Shown here piece after piece: positions 18,576 through 28,300 of a DNA stretch of 64,000 nt. Made by a program: the position numbers and the translations under genes. The notes beneath the pieces are model-generated. The model had not been told where the DNA came from, did no database searches, and worked only from the letters and a program-made list of their open reading frames with translations. The stretch is from contig CP007053.1 of NCBI GenBank assembly GCA_000242935.3, positions 4,263,001 through 4,327,000 of the forward strand. The letters run 5' to 3'. The DNA is from Opitutaceae bacterium TAV5 (lineage in GTDB: Bacteria > Verrucomicrobiota > Verrucomicrobiia > Opitutales > Opitutaceae). Each line of letters opens with the position of its first letter. The first letter of the stretch is position 1.

Positions 18576-20336
18576 ATGCGGCGCTTCCGTTGTGCCCGTT
18601 TCCGCTGCGCCGGCCTTTTCGCCGTCATCATCGGCGTTACCGCCACCGCCTTCGCCCAACTCGCCCCGCCCGCCACCTCTGCTCCCTGGTGGCGCACCGC
18701 CGTTTTCTACCAGATATTCGTCCGGTCCTTTGCCGACGCCCGCACTGGTCCGCTGGCCAATGACGGCATCGGCGATCTGCAAGGCCTCATCGAACGTCTC
18801 GACTATCTCAACGACGGCGATCCCGTCACCACCACCGACCTCGGTGTTACCGCGATCTGGCTCCTCCCGATCAATCCCTCTCCGGGCTATCACGGCTACG
18901 ATGTGACCGATTACTTCGAGGTGCACCCCGATTACGGTGACATCGCCTTGATGCGACGCCTCGTCGCGGAGGCTCATCGGCGAGGCATCCATGTCATCAT
19001 CGACCTCGTTCTCAACCATGCCTCCGCGCAGCATCCTGCGTTCCTTGCCGCCCTTCGTCCCGACGCCACGGCGGAGCAACGTGATTTTTTCCGTTTTTCT
19101 GCCACGCCCGAAACCTCCGCCGGTCCCTGGGGCCAGCGCGTCTGGCATCCGTTGCCGTCCGCCCAAACCCCGGATTCCACACTCCAGACCCCGAATCCGG
19201 ACGAGCCTCCGGCGCGCTACTATTACGGCATCTTCGATGCCGGCATGCCTGACTGGAATTTCCGCAACTCTGCCGTCACCGACCATCATCGCCGCGTCGC
19301 AAAATTCTGGTTACAGGATATCGGTGTGGACGGCTTTCGCCTGGATGCCGTCCGTTACCTGTACGAAGACGGCGACATCCTCCAGGACACCCCCGAAACC
19401 AAACGCTGGCTCCGCGAGTTCACCGCCTGGTGCCATCAGCTCAAGCCCGATGCCTTCATCATCGGCGAAGTCTGGGCCGACACCGCGCAAGCCGCCAGCT
19501 ATGTAACCGAAGACGGACTCGACACCGCTTTCGAATTCGACCTCGCCAGGGCCACGATCGACACGGCGTCTTTCGGCACGCCCGGCATCCTCCGCGATCG
19601 TCTTGCCCGCACCCGCGACGCCTATGGTTCCCGCCCCTGGGCGACTTTCCTTGCCAATCACGACCAGGAACGCGCTGCCAGCCAGCTCTCTTCCGATCCG
19701 GCCAAACTGCGACTCGCCGCCGCGCTCCAGTTCACGCTCCCCGGCATCCCCTTCATCTACTACGGCGAGGAAATCGGCATGACCGGCCGCAAACCCGACC
19801 CCGACCTGCGCACGCCCATGCAGTGGACGCCCGATGCGCCCAACGCCGGTTTCACCTCACCCGCGGTCAAACCTTGGCACGCCCTCAATCCCGACTACCC
19901 GACGATCAACGTCGCCAGCCAGACCGCCTCGCCAGCCAACAACTCCGGATCCCAAACCCTGAACACCCGGCCGGAGCCGGCATCCGATACCGGGTCCCTG
20001 CTCGCGCTCTATCGCCGTCTCATCCGCCTGCGTACCGGGACCGACAGCGATGCCCTGCGTGCCGGGCGTCCGCTTGCCTTCACCTTCGAAGGCCGCGGAC
20101 TCTACGCCGACCTCCGCGAGAGCGAGACCGACGCCATCCTTGTCCTCGCCAACACATCCACCGCCCCGCGCGAACTCACGGCCCTGGAGCTTCCGGACTC
20201 TTTCCCGGCCGCCGCTGCCACGCTGCTTTTGGACTCGTCGGCTTCCGTAGACCATTCCGCGCCGGAACCGCTTTCTCTCCCGCTCGCCTTGCCCGGAGGA
20301 GCCATCCTGATTTATCACTGGGAAAAGGATTCCTGA
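18576..20336 (+). CDS. Secreted GH13 alpha-amylase family hydrolase
   Basis: This alpha-amylase-fold glucanohydrolase has 586 residues from the start at 18576. That start gives a clear signal peptide (CAGLFAVIIGVTATAFAQ). The frame is open back to 18393, but that part is only GGGC/GCCC hairpin repeats. The catalytic triad is complete: nucleophile Asp257 in FRLDAVRY, acid/base Glu298 in IIGEVWAD and Asp363 in ANHDQER; DLVLNHA is the region I motif. Ser/Thr/Pro-rich linkers such as GSQTLNTRPEPAS (about 19940-19985) and QTPDSTLQTPNPD (about 19155-19200) resemble the repeat-derived linkers of malF and the RHS gene. Its place after malK indicates starch or maltodextrin breakdown outside the cytoplasm. 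Confidence 0.9.
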   Translation: MRRFRCARFRCAGLFAVIIGVTATAFAQLAPPATSAPWWRTAVFYQIFVRSFADARTGPLANDGIGDLQGLIERLDYLNDGDPVTTTDLGVTAIWLLPINPSPGYHGYDVTDYFEVHPDYGDIALMRRLVAEAHRRGIHVIIDLVLNHASAQHPAFLAALRPDATAEQRDFFRFSATPETSAGPWGQRVWHPLPSAQTPDSTLQTPNPDEPPARYYYGIFDAGMPDWNFRNSAVTDHHRRVAKFWLQDIGVDGFRLDAVRYLYEDGDILQDTPETKRWLREFTAWCHQLKPDAFIIGEVWADTAQAASYVTEDGLDTAFEFDLARATIDTASFGTPGILRDRLARTRDAYGSRPWATFLANHDQERAASQLSSDPAKLRLAAALQFTLPGIPFIYYGEEIGMTGRKPDPDLRTPMQWTPDAPNAGFTSPAVKPWHALNPDYPTINVASQTASPANNSGSQTLNTRPEPASDTGSLLALYRRLIRLRTGTDSDALRAGRPLAFTFEGRGLYADLRESETDAILVLANTSTAPRELTALELPDSFPAAAATLLLDSSASVDHSAPEPLSLPLALPGGAILIYHWEKDS

Positions 20337-20340
20337 CGCG

Positions 20341-20482
20341 GCTTTATACCAAAGCCCCAAAGCCTTCAGATTTTTACACAAAGGTCGCAAAGAGCGCAAA
20401 GGATTGCCAGTTACCTTCTTCGCGTCCTTTGCGGCCTTTGTGTAAAATCAAAAACACTCGGAACGCTGGTATTACCCGGGTG
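20341..20482. repeat. Inverted-repeat island, ACACAAAGGTCGC family, copy 2
   Basis: The left arm is TATACC, then AAAGCCTTCAGATTTTTACA and CAAAGGTCGCAAAGAGCGCA. The right arm is TCCTTTGCGGCCTTTGTGTA followed by AAATC and GGTATTACCCGGG. Sequence and arm order match the copy at 6746-6900. It separates the converging amylase and prepilin-like genes. Confidence 0.8.
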
Positions 20483-20517
20483 AACATGTCGCAGGGGGGG
20501 CGTTGCGGCGCTGCCGG

Positions 20518-21216
20518 TTATTTCAGAACATACCAGAGCGTCATGTTGGGATCAGATACGGAGTTTACCACAACGTCGGCACGGGAGAGGCGACGGACGT
20601 GGGCGTCCCAGTAGGCGACGTTGAGCTTGCCGCCGTGGCGATACGCAACGGCCTTGGTCTTTTTTGTCGTCGGAGCGGATTCGTCGTAGTCGTCGGTGTG
20701 GTCCCAGTCGATCAGCCAGTCGACGGCGTCGGCCCAGGCCAGGCTGGAACTCGGGCGGACGACTTCGCTTTGCGTGAACCGGCGTTCGCCGCTGGTTTTC
20801 TGGGTCACGTTGTAGCCGTAGGAAAAACCGGCGTAGGTGTCGGGATGCAACTCGGGCGTATTGCCTGCGGCTACGCTGGTAGGACAAAGAAACTCGATCG
20901 GCCACTTGGGCGAGTTGGGATTTCTTGCGGTAAGGTAGCTGTAAAATTCTTTATTGATAAACCATTTGCGCTCGGGGTCGCTGCCGCTTCCATCGCCGAG
21001 TGCGGCCATGGCGAATTTGCCGTTGTGATCCTGCGCGTAAAGGATGTTGGCGAGCTGGATCTGGCGGAGGTTGCTGCCGCATTGCGCGGCGCGGGCGGAC
21101 TCGCGGACCTTGCCGACGGTGGGAATGATGATGGCGGCGAGGATGCCGATGATGGCAATCACGGTGAGGAGTTCGACCAGCGTGAAGGCGGCAGGCGTGG
21201 GGCGGGTGGTGTTCAT
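20518..21216 (-). CDS. Prepilin-like secreted protein (locus A)
   Basis: The 232-residue protein starts with a short leader and a type IV prepilin/pseudopilin signal: [20 protein letters not shown], with the Glu at position +5 of the mature protein. The rest is a globular domain with [20 protein letters not shown] and, near the C terminus, [17 protein letters not shown], a motif typical of the prepilin-like proteins abundant in Verrucomicrobiota and relatives. Its ATG overlaps the stop of the pectate-lyase-like gene by 4 bases (21213-21216), so the two are translationally coupled. It is likely exported by a type II/IV-pilus machinery; a surface or pseudopilus role in glycan handling is inferred. 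Confidence 0.85.
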   Translation of the reverse strand: MNTTRPTPAAFTLVELLTVIAIIGILAAIIIPTVGKVRESARAAQCGSNLRQIQLANILYAQDHNGKFAMAALGDGSGSDPERKWFINKEFYSYLTARNPNSPKWPIEFLCPTSVAAGNTPELHPDTYAGFSYGYNVTQKTSGERRFTQSEVVRPSSSLAWADAVDWLIDWDHTDDYDESAPTTKKTKAVAYRHGGKLNVAYWDAHVRRLSRADVVVNSVSDPNMTLWYVLK

Positions 21217-22955
21217 GGCGTTGGTGACGGCAGGGGGGTCTGGAGGCGGAGTTGCAGTTGGGCTTCGTAAAGATTGGGAGGGTCGGGAACCTCGCCGGTA
21301 CCTTCGATCCGGCAGCCGGATTGTTCACCGGCGGGGACACGGTCGGATTTCTGGCCGGGGCGGCGGGTCCAGGTGGGTTGAGAGCCTTGCAGGCCGACGA
21401 TGGCGCCGTGCGGCGTGAGATCGGCCCAGCCGACCATGTAGTTGTTGTCGGCAGGCGTGCGGATGTTCCAGTTGACGAAACGTGCTCCCATGACGGGTCC
21501 GCCGTTGCCGCCGTGGGAGCCGTCGTTGGTCACGAGCGTGACATCGGTGCGGAGGTTTTCGAAGGGTTCGCGGCGGTGGGAATCGAAAACACCGTGGTCC
21601 ATGATGCCGCGCATCCAGACATTGCCGGTGCTTTGGGATTCGATGTTGAGGCCGTGGAGAGGGCGGCTTTCGATGCGGAAGTCGCTGATGAGGTTGTCGT
21701 GGCTGCTGGAGCGGGTGAGGGTGCCGTGGTGGTGGTCAAGGGTTTCGGGGCGGCTGGCCTTGAGCGTGAAGCGGGTGAGGGTGATGTTTTTGGCGCAGGT
21801 GAGATTGGGGCCGTTGTCGGCGTCGATCAGGGTGACGTCGCGCAGCCAGCAATGGATGGCGTTGTTGAAATAAGGGCCGTTCCAGCCTTCTTCGCTGTGG
21901 TGCATTTTTTTGTCCCACGTGTAGGCGCGGTTGAAGCGGAGCGTGAGATTTTCGATGCCGCTTTCATGGAGAAGCGGGCCCATGCGCTGGAGGACGGGTT
22001 GCCATTCGGAGCGCACGTCGAAACGCAACGGCTGGCGAAGCGTGACGGTCGAGGTGGCGGGATTCCATGCGGCGACTTCGACGGGCCAGCGCAGGTTTTC
22101 GGGCTTTTTCCATGCCATGCCCCAGGCTGCGCCGGCACCGCCGTTCCAGGGGAAGGATGCCGCCCAGGGACCATCGCCGGCGAGGTGCCTGGCGAGGGAA
22201 TGATCGGTGGGGTGGATGAGCTGGAGGAGCACCATATCCCCGGGGCGCGGTGCGGCGGCGCTGCCGGCGGGCGCAAGGTCCAGGGTGAGCGTGCGATCGC
22301 CGCGCCGGGCAGGCCTGGATACGCGGCCGATGTCGCCGGTGGCGAGCCAGTGAAAGCGGTAGTTTTTCCGGTCGACGGGCGAGTCGGGCGCGGTGCCTTC
22401 GGGGCGCCAGGTGGTGCCGCGTTCCTTGGGCGCGAACCAGATGAGGCCGCCTTCGTAGCTCCAGCGGGTGATGGCTGTTCCGTTGGTGACGAGGTCAAAG
22501 GTGCCATACGCGCGATTGAGTGGCTGGGTGAAAATGATTTCGACTCCGTTCTGGCTTTCGCCCCGGAGGACGGTGCGGCTGGTGTGAACGAAAAGGGCCT
22601 GGCTGACATTGTAGTTGCCGTTGGGAAAATACACGACGCCGCCCTTGTCGGGGTCGACGGACTGGAGCGCGGAGCGGATGGCGACGCTGTCGTCGGTGAC
22701 GCCGTCGCCTCTGGCTCCGTAGCGGGTCACGTCGTGGACGGGCCCGTCGAGGTGCGGGAGAGATTTTTCTCCGTATTGGTATCCCGCATACGAACAGTTG
22801 GGGATGTCGGGATGGGTGTCGGGCGTTTTTGCATATTCGGTCCAGAGCGCTGATACGGGAGCAGTCGGGGGATTCGCAAACGCCGTTGCCGCCAGCCCCG
22901 CCGGGATGGCGGGAAATATCATTGCGAGGAAACAGGTCGGATACGGGAGTTTCAT
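21213..22955 (-). CDS. Secreted pectate-lyase-3-like beta-helix protein (locus A)
   Basis: The 580-residue protein has a signal peptide ([19 protein letters not shown]) and then the diagnostic start of the pectate lyase 3/GH28-related fold: [18 protein letters not shown], then [19 protein letters not shown]. The remainder is consistent with a parallel beta-helix. The start at 22955 (MKLPYPTCF) is taken over the ATG at 23099. It is between the PEP-CTERM gene (37-base gap) and the prepilin-like gene (4-base overlap), so all three are probably one transcript. Such proteins cleave or bind acidic plant polysaccharides. The exact substrate is not readable, and it could be a non-catalytic binding protein. 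Confidence 0.82.
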   Translation of the reverse strand: MKLPYPTCFLAMIFPAIPAGLAATAFANPPTAPVSALWTEYAKTPDTHPDIPNCSYAGYQYGEKSLPHLDGPVHDVTRYGARGDGVTDDSVAIRSALQSVDPDKGGVVYFPNGNYNVSQALFVHTSRTVLRGESQNGVEIIFTQPLNRAYGTFDLVTNGTAITRWSYEGGLIWFAPKERGTTWRPEGTAPDSPVDRKNYRFHWLATGDIGRVSRPARRGDRTLTLDLAPAGSAAAPRPGDMVLLQLIHPTDHSLARHLAGDGPWAASFPWNGGAGAAWGMAWKKPENLRWPVEVAAWNPATSTVTLRQPLRFDVRSEWQPVLQRMGPLLHESGIENLTLRFNRAYTWDKKMHHSEEGWNGPYFNNAIHCWLRDVTLIDADNGPNLTCAKNITLTRFTLKASRPETLDHHHGTLTRSSSHDNLISDFRIESRPLHGLNIESQSTGNVWMRGIMDHGVFDSHRREPFENLRTDVTLVTNDGSHGGNGGPVMGARFVNWNIRTPADNNYMVGWADLTPHGAIVGLQGSQPTWTRRPGQKSDRVPAGEQSGCRIEGTGEVPDPPNLYEAQLQLRLQTPLPSPTP

Positions 22956-22992
22956 GGGGAACCCGGATTTGAGGGGAGGGCCCGGGCGGATA

Positions 22993-24117
22993 TCAGCCCT
23001 GCTGACGACGGTGCCAGACCACGAGAGCCAGCACAAGTCCGCCGAGCAGTGCCGCAGCGGTGGACGATTCCGGAATGGCGCTGAACGAGAGCACGCCATC
23101 GTTGCCGAGACTGGCGATGTAGTTGGCGTTGTCGTAATTGATGAACGTCAGGTTGGCGACGGACCCGGAGCTGAAGTCCCTGAAAAGCGCGTAGGTCACG
23201 CTGTAGTCGGTGATGCTGTTGGTGAGGTCGATGATTCCTCCGGTGATGCTGAATGTGCCGGTTCCGGAGCCGATGATCTGATCGTGGCTGGAGACGCTTT
23301 CGAAGGAAAATCCGAGCGTGCCTGCGCTCATGGAAAAAGACTTGTCCGCCTTGAGAATGATCGACCCCACGCCGGCCTCGTTCATCGTGAGCGAGCCGCC
23401 CGAAACCGCCACATTGCCCGAGCCGAGGGCGGCGGTGTGATTTGCGTTCACGGTGCCGGCTTCCACGGTGAAGGTCTTGTCGGCTCCAAATGTGTTGGCT
23501 GCGCCAAGGGTAAGCGTGCCGGCTCCGGTTTTGGTGAGGTTGTAGTTGCCTGTGATGTCGGCGGTGATCGTCAGGGCCGCGCCGGCGTTTTTGACGTGGA
23601 AATTTCCATCGGCTCCCACCGCCATGCGTAAGCGTCCGGTGCCCTCCGTGCTGGTCGTTCCGGAAATCACCAGGGTGGCAGTGGTCACGTTGCTGCCGAG
23701 CAGGATGAGGTCGCCTGCCGCACCGCCGGCAGCGGTCGCTGCCGAGCTGCCGCCGCCACCGCTGAGTGTGAACACACGGTTCGAGGACTGGCCCGATGCA
23801 ATCGCCATGGAGGCGGAGGTGTTGGTATTCCAGACGAGGTCTCCCCATGTCAGTGTGTTGCCGGTCGTCAGGCTGGTGTTGGGGACAGATGAAAAGACAA
23901 CCTCGTCCGAGGTGGCGGGAGCGCCCGTGGGAGTCCAGTTGCTGGCTCCGGCCAGATTGGTCGAACTCGAGGCGGTCCACTCCTTCGTCGCGGCCTGCGC
24001 GGATTGCAGTGCCATGCACAGGCACCCGATCAGGGTCGCGACCGCAAGTCTGGAGGTAATCGAAAAACCCGAAGCGGGCATAGTGGGGACGGGGAGGGAT
24101 GAATTGGGTGATTTCAT
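22993..24117 (-). CDS. PEP-CTERM-like surface protein with autotransporter-type beta-strand repeats (locus A)
   Basis: The 374-residue protein has a signal peptide (LIGCLCMALQSAQAA), Gly/Ser/Thr-rich repeats such as LTKTGAGTLTLGAANTFGAD, typical of autotransporter-associated beta-strand repeats, and a C-terminal sorting signal. The signal is IPESSTAAALLGGLVLALVV followed by WHRRQQG, with PES in place of PEP, a helix and a basic end. Exosortase processing and surface anchoring are expected. The start at 24117 (MKSPNSSLP) is used, not 24171. It is first gene of a three-gene unit with the pectate-lyase-like and prepilin-like genes. A TGCTCAAC palindrome lies 48-65 bases upstream of the start. 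Confidence 0.85.
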   Translation of the reverse strand: MKSPNSSLPVPTMPASGFSITSRLAVATLIGCLCMALQSAQAATKEWTASSSTNLAGASNWTPTGAPATSDEVVFSSVPNTSLTTGNTLTWGDLVWNTNTSASMAIASGQSSNRVFTLSGGGGSSAATAAGGAAGDLILLGSNVTTATLVISGTTSTEGTGRLRMAVGADGNFHVKNAGAALTITADITGNYNLTKTGAGTLTLGAANTFGADKTFTVEAGTVNANHTAALGSGNVAVSGGSLTMNEAGVGSIILKADKSFSMSAGTLGFSFESVSSHDQIIGSGTGTFSITGGIIDLTNSITDYSVTYALFRDFSSGSVANLTFINYDNANYIASLGNDGVLSFSAIPESSTAAALLGGLVLALVVWHRRQQG

Positions 24118-24165
24118 GGTGTGCAACCTTATGCCCCCGGAATTTCGTCGGGCAACCCTCACGCA

Positions 24166-24182
24166 ATTCAAATTGTTGAGCA
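24166..24182 (-). promoter_or_regulatory. Candidate LacI operator upstream of the locus A PEP-CTERM gene
   Basis: On the minus strand this reads TGCTCAACAATTTGAAT. It matches the candidate at 25251-25267 (TGCTCAACTTGTTGAAC) in 13 of 17 positions. The inner palindrome TCAA/TTGA is kept. The regulator gene lies directly upstream. Confidence 0.55.
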
Positions 24183-24195
24183 GGGAGTGATGTTT

Positions 24196-25251
24196 CTACA
24201 AGCGGGCCGTCCGTTTTGTTTTTCGAGGCGATTTCCGGAGGGTTTCGCCTTCGTGAAATTCGCCGGAAATCATGTAATGGCGCGGGGTGTCGAGGATGCC
24301 GCAGGCTTGTTCGTGGATGAGGGAGACGAGGAAGTGAATGGCGTTGGTGGCTAGGGTCTCGGCCTTGGTGTTGAATCCGGAAAATTTCACATGCGGCTCG
24401 GTGTGGTAGCTCTTGCGGGTGAGCAGGGAAAAACCGATGTCGCGGGGAAATTGCCAGCCTCGAGCGGTGAGGATGTCGTATTGTTCCAGATACGCGACGA
24501 TGACATCGATGCGGTTGGATCGTATCCAGCTTTCGATTTCATCCGGATTTTCCAGATCATGGTCGAGAACGAGCGGAGTCGGAATCGCGTTGGGGTGCAG
24601 GGCGTAATGATCGTAGAGCCAGGCGGCATGGATGCGGCCGGCCGTGTGCCTTTCGATGCTGGGCAGGAGGCAGAAGCCGATGCGCGAGTAGCCCTTGGCG
24701 CGAAGAACGTTGAGGTGGCTCAGGGTGTTCTGGAAGTGGTCCAGCACGGCGCGGTTGAAGGCCGGCCGGGGCGCGGAATGTCCATAGGCGACCACCGGCC
24801 ACTTTTCCCATGCGACTTCGGCGAGGGGGTCGGGGTTGAGAAAGGGGCCGATCATGACGCCGCGCACCCCGCGGCTCCACCAGATGGAATGCAGGCGCTT
24901 GAGATCGGGCATGCCGCCGGTGAGGAGATACCGCTGGAGGTTGTAGCCGAGGCGTGTGGCCTGGTCCCGGGCGTACTGGTAAGTGATGGCGGCGAAGGCA
25001 TCGCCGGCGTCGTCGCGGTCGGTGAGGTAGGCGAGTTCGCTATGGACGGGATGGGGGCGGCGGGAATTGCGGTAGGCGGCGAGGGCGCCGAGGGCGGCGT
25101 CGGGGACGTAGCCCATCCTGGCGGCAAGTTTCCGGACTTTCATGCGGGTTTTTTCAGAAAGCCGGGGATCGTTGCGGAGGGCGAGCGAGACCGAGGAGTA
25201 GTGCAGGCCGGCGCGGGTGGCGATTTCCCGGATGGTGATCCGTTTTTCCAT
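24196..25251 (-). CDS. LacI family regulator (locus A)
   Basis: This 351-residue protein has an N-terminal LacI helix-turn-helix (ITIREIATRAGLHYSSVSLA) and a hinge (KVRKLAARMGYVPD), then a periplasmic-binding-protein-like ligand domain. Like the three other LacI proteins here it has an (A/S)YR motif just after the hinge (ALAAYRNSRRP) and a late HEGETLR. The start at 25251 (MEKRITIRE) is chosen. An in-frame extension to 25680 overlaps the divergent FAD gene and is rejected. The divergent intergenic region to the FAD oxidoreductase gene is 100 bases, with a palindrome directly at the start codon, which suggests autoregulation. The second candidate operator (24166-24182) suggests control of the downstream PEP-CTERM unit. 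Confidence 0.9.
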   Translation of the reverse strand: MEKRITIREIATRAGLHYSSVSLALRNDPRLSEKTRMKVRKLAARMGYVPDAALGALAAYRNSRRPHPVHSELAYLTDRDDAGDAFAAITYQYARDQATRLGYNLQRYLLTGGMPDLKRLHSIWWSRGVRGVMIGPFLNPDPLAEVAWEKWPVVAYGHSAPRPAFNRAVLDHFQNTLSHLNVLRAKGYSRIGFCLLPSIERHTAGRIHAAWLYDHYALHPNAIPTPLVLDHDLENPDEIESWIRSNRIDVIVAYLEQYDILTARGWQFPRDIGFSLLTRKSYHTEPHVKFSGFNTKAETLATNAIHFLVSLIHEQACGILDTPRHYMISGEFHEGETLRKSPRKTKRTARL

Positions 25252-25267
25252 GCTCAACTTGTTGAAC
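25251..25267. promoter_or_regulatory. Candidate LacI operator at the divergent lacI-like/FAD gene region
   Basis: TGCTCAACTTGTTGAAC contains the near-palindrome TCAAC-TT-GTTGA. It abuts the start codon of the locus A LacI gene and is 84 bases before the FAD gene start at 25352. The adjacent regulator and the second copy at 24166-24182 support it. Confidence 0.6.
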
Positions 25268-25351
25268 ACGGGGCGACGTGACGTCAAGGAACCGGCGTGA
25301 GACAAGCGGAGAGTGGCTGCGCGGGTGCGCGGCGTCCTTTGCCATTTTACC

Positions 25352-28300
25352 ATGAGTTTTCCCGAGCCTTCTGTTTCTTCCGACGGGGTCTGCGCCTGTT
25401 CGCCGTATGGTTTGTCTTCCGGGGAACGGTCCGCTTTCGACAGCGTCTTCGATGTCGGTGTCATGGGGGCCGGATACATCGGAGCGGGGGCGGTGAGGGA
25501 GTTCCTGGCGCGAGGTCTGCGGGTGCTCGTTGTCGAACCGACTGGGCAGCTGTTGCGGGAATCGAGCCGCGCTCTGGAGAATCGGGTCGGGAGGGCGGAG
25601 GCAAGCGCGGCGGCCGGTGAAGGCTGGTCCCGGTGGCTGGAGTGGCTGGCCGGACTCGAACGGAGCGGAGCCGTGCGCAACGGATGTCTCGATGGCGCGT
25701 TTGCGGAGATCGCATTGTCGCGTGAATGGCTGGAGGCGCAGGAGGCGGGGAAATTACGTGTATTGTTTTATGCGACGCCGGTGGCGGTGGAATGGAGTGG
25801 CGGGCCCGGAGAAGCGGATCCCGGTGGCAGGATCGGCGCCGTGGTGCTGGGAACAAAGGCCGGGCTGCGTCGGGTGTGCGCCACGAGCTGGCTGGATGCG
25901 TCCGAAGAGGGCGTGCTCGTCAGGCTGTGCCGGGAGGAAAGGTTGACTGCCGGAGCGGGGAAACCCGCGCCGCATGCGCGCGCGGGCGAAACAGGCGGGC
26001 GGCAGCCTGTCGCGTGTTATCATGGCGTGGCGCTCCAGTCGCGGGCGTGGGCGCGCTACGAGGAGCCGGTGCGAAGGTTTTGCGAGGCGCGAAGCGTGAC
26101 GCTGGCGGAGTCGGCGCGGGCGAGCGAGCGACGGCTGTTTTGGCGGACGGGCAACGGGACGACGGCGGGCGGCGGATGGCATCGCGAGGTGGCCAGGTTG
26201 CTCGCGGCATTGCGGGCGGCAGTGCCGATGGGGACCGAGGTCGTGGTGAGCCATTGCGGGATGGAGCCGTTCCCGGTTTGGCAGAACGGGAGTGGAGGCT
26301 GCCCGGGCGGCGTCACGGGCGATCGCACCGGCGGCGTGGCAGTGATACGGAATGCAGGCGTCGCAAGTCCCGCGTTTCGCGAGGTGGCGGCGGCGTCGAT
26401 CGGCGAACGGTTTGCCTGGGGCGTGCAGTGCGCGCGGGAACTGGCGGCAATGACGGGGGAACATGGCGGTGTTTCGGATCGGTCGGTGGCTGCGGCAAGG
26501 ATGGCGATGGCTGACGGGAGCGGGGAGGGCATTGTGCCGGTGCGGACTATTGTCTGCGACGTGCTCGTCGCGGGCGCCGGGACAGCCGGAGCGCTGGCGG
26601 CAATCGCCGCGGCGCGCGAGGGCGCGAAGGTGTGTGCGCTGGATCTGGCCACATTCCCCGGCGGGACGGGCACGGGCGCGGCGATCAGCGGGTATTTTCA
26701 CGGACTGGAGGGCGGGTTGCAGGAGGAGACAGACCGTCTGACCGCAGAGATGAATGTGTTGCTGGAGGGAGAGCGTGGACCGTCGCGGCGCTGGCACCAT
26801 GACGGGAAAAAAATCGCGCTGCTGATGTGTTTTGAAAAATACGGTGTCGGGTTTCTCGGCGGCACGCTGTTGTGCGGTGCGGAGAGGGATGCTGCGGGGA
26901 GGGTTTCGGCGGTGGTTGCCGCGACGTCCGGCGGTCTGGTGCGGTTTGAGGCGACGGCATTTGTCGACAGCACCGGAGACGGAGACCTGTGCGCGCTGGC
27001 GGGCGCGGAGTTTTTCTGCGGGCGGCCCGGTGATGGGCGTGCGGTGGCGTTTACCCAGGCGGCGCTGGTCCTCAAAAATGTCGGAAACGAAGGCAGCAGC
27101 GGTGGCGAGAGCGACGGAGGAAAACCGGAGGTGGTTGCACGGAATTTCGATGCGGGCTGGACAGACGCGACAGACATCGAGGCCTTGTCGCAGGCACGGT
27201 TGCTTGGCGTGGCGCAGCACTGGAGGGAGGAGTGGACGGCGGCGGATCGTCCGCTGGCCATGGCGGCATTGCCGGGCATCCGCCAGTCGCGCAACATCAT
27301 CACGGACTACACGCTGACGCTGGCGGATCTGGTGGCGCACGAGCGTTTCCCGGATGCGATTTGCAAGGTGGGGGCGGTCGCGGACACCCACTCGGTGGAT
27401 TTCGAGTTCGAGGAGGATGAGGCGGTATTTTATTTCTGGGCATGCCGGCTTTTCCGGCACCCGCTGGAAACGTCGTTGCCCTACCGTGTGATGCTGCCGC
27501 GCGGCCTGGCCAATGTATGGATCGCCTGCCGTGCCGCCGGCATGGATGCGACGGCATCCTACGCGGTCCGCATGCAGCGCGACATGCAGCGTCTTGGCGA
27601 GGTGGCCGGAGTGGCCGCGGCGCGGGCAGCGCGGACCGGCGCGGGATGCGGCTCGCGGGAGGTGGATGTGGCAGCGTTGCAGGCGCAACCGGGCTGCAAG
27701 GGAAGCGGCAAGAGGACCGGAAGTATCGGGGGCAACGGTGATGACGCTCGCAGTGGCGACGAAATCACGCCCGCAGAGGCGGCGGCATTGCTGGCGGCGG
27801 GAGCTCCGGGCCTGTACCTGTGGCGGATTTTCCGGCATCCGGAAGCGCATCGCAGTCTGGTGGAGACGGCGCTTGAGTCAGCAAATGCGGATACGTCTTT
27901 TTATGCGGCAACGATCCTTGCCATGTGGGGCGACGCGAGCGCCGAGCCGCGCCTGCTGGCGGCAATCGAACAGCGCGAAGAGGGTCCGCCGCCCTCGCCG
28001 GGAAACACCGGAGCTTACGGTCAGGAGATCGACATCCCGTTCTGGTTGCTCGCGGTGGTGCTGTTGCGCCGCTGCGGAACGTTCCGGTGCGCGGCGACGC
28101 TGCGGGATCTCGCGGCCAATCGGGATGCCATCCTGAATGTGAGAACAGCCATCGCCCTGACTGTCGAGCGGCTGGCCTCCGGAAATAAAATCACGCCGGC
28201 CGAAGCGCTGGAAATGGCCGGGTTGCTGCTGGCCCATCCGGCGCCGGACCGGATGCTGGCTCCCTCGCGCTCGATCTGGCGCGCGCTCCGGGCCGAGCCG

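Noticed and set aside
21252-22853. A 533-codon plus-strand open frame
   Set aside because: It is antisense to the pectate-lyase-like gene, which has a signal peptide and fold motifs.
25252-25680. N-terminal extension of the locus A LacI protein
   Set aside because: It would overlap the divergent FAD gene, and the HTH begins right at the start at 25251.
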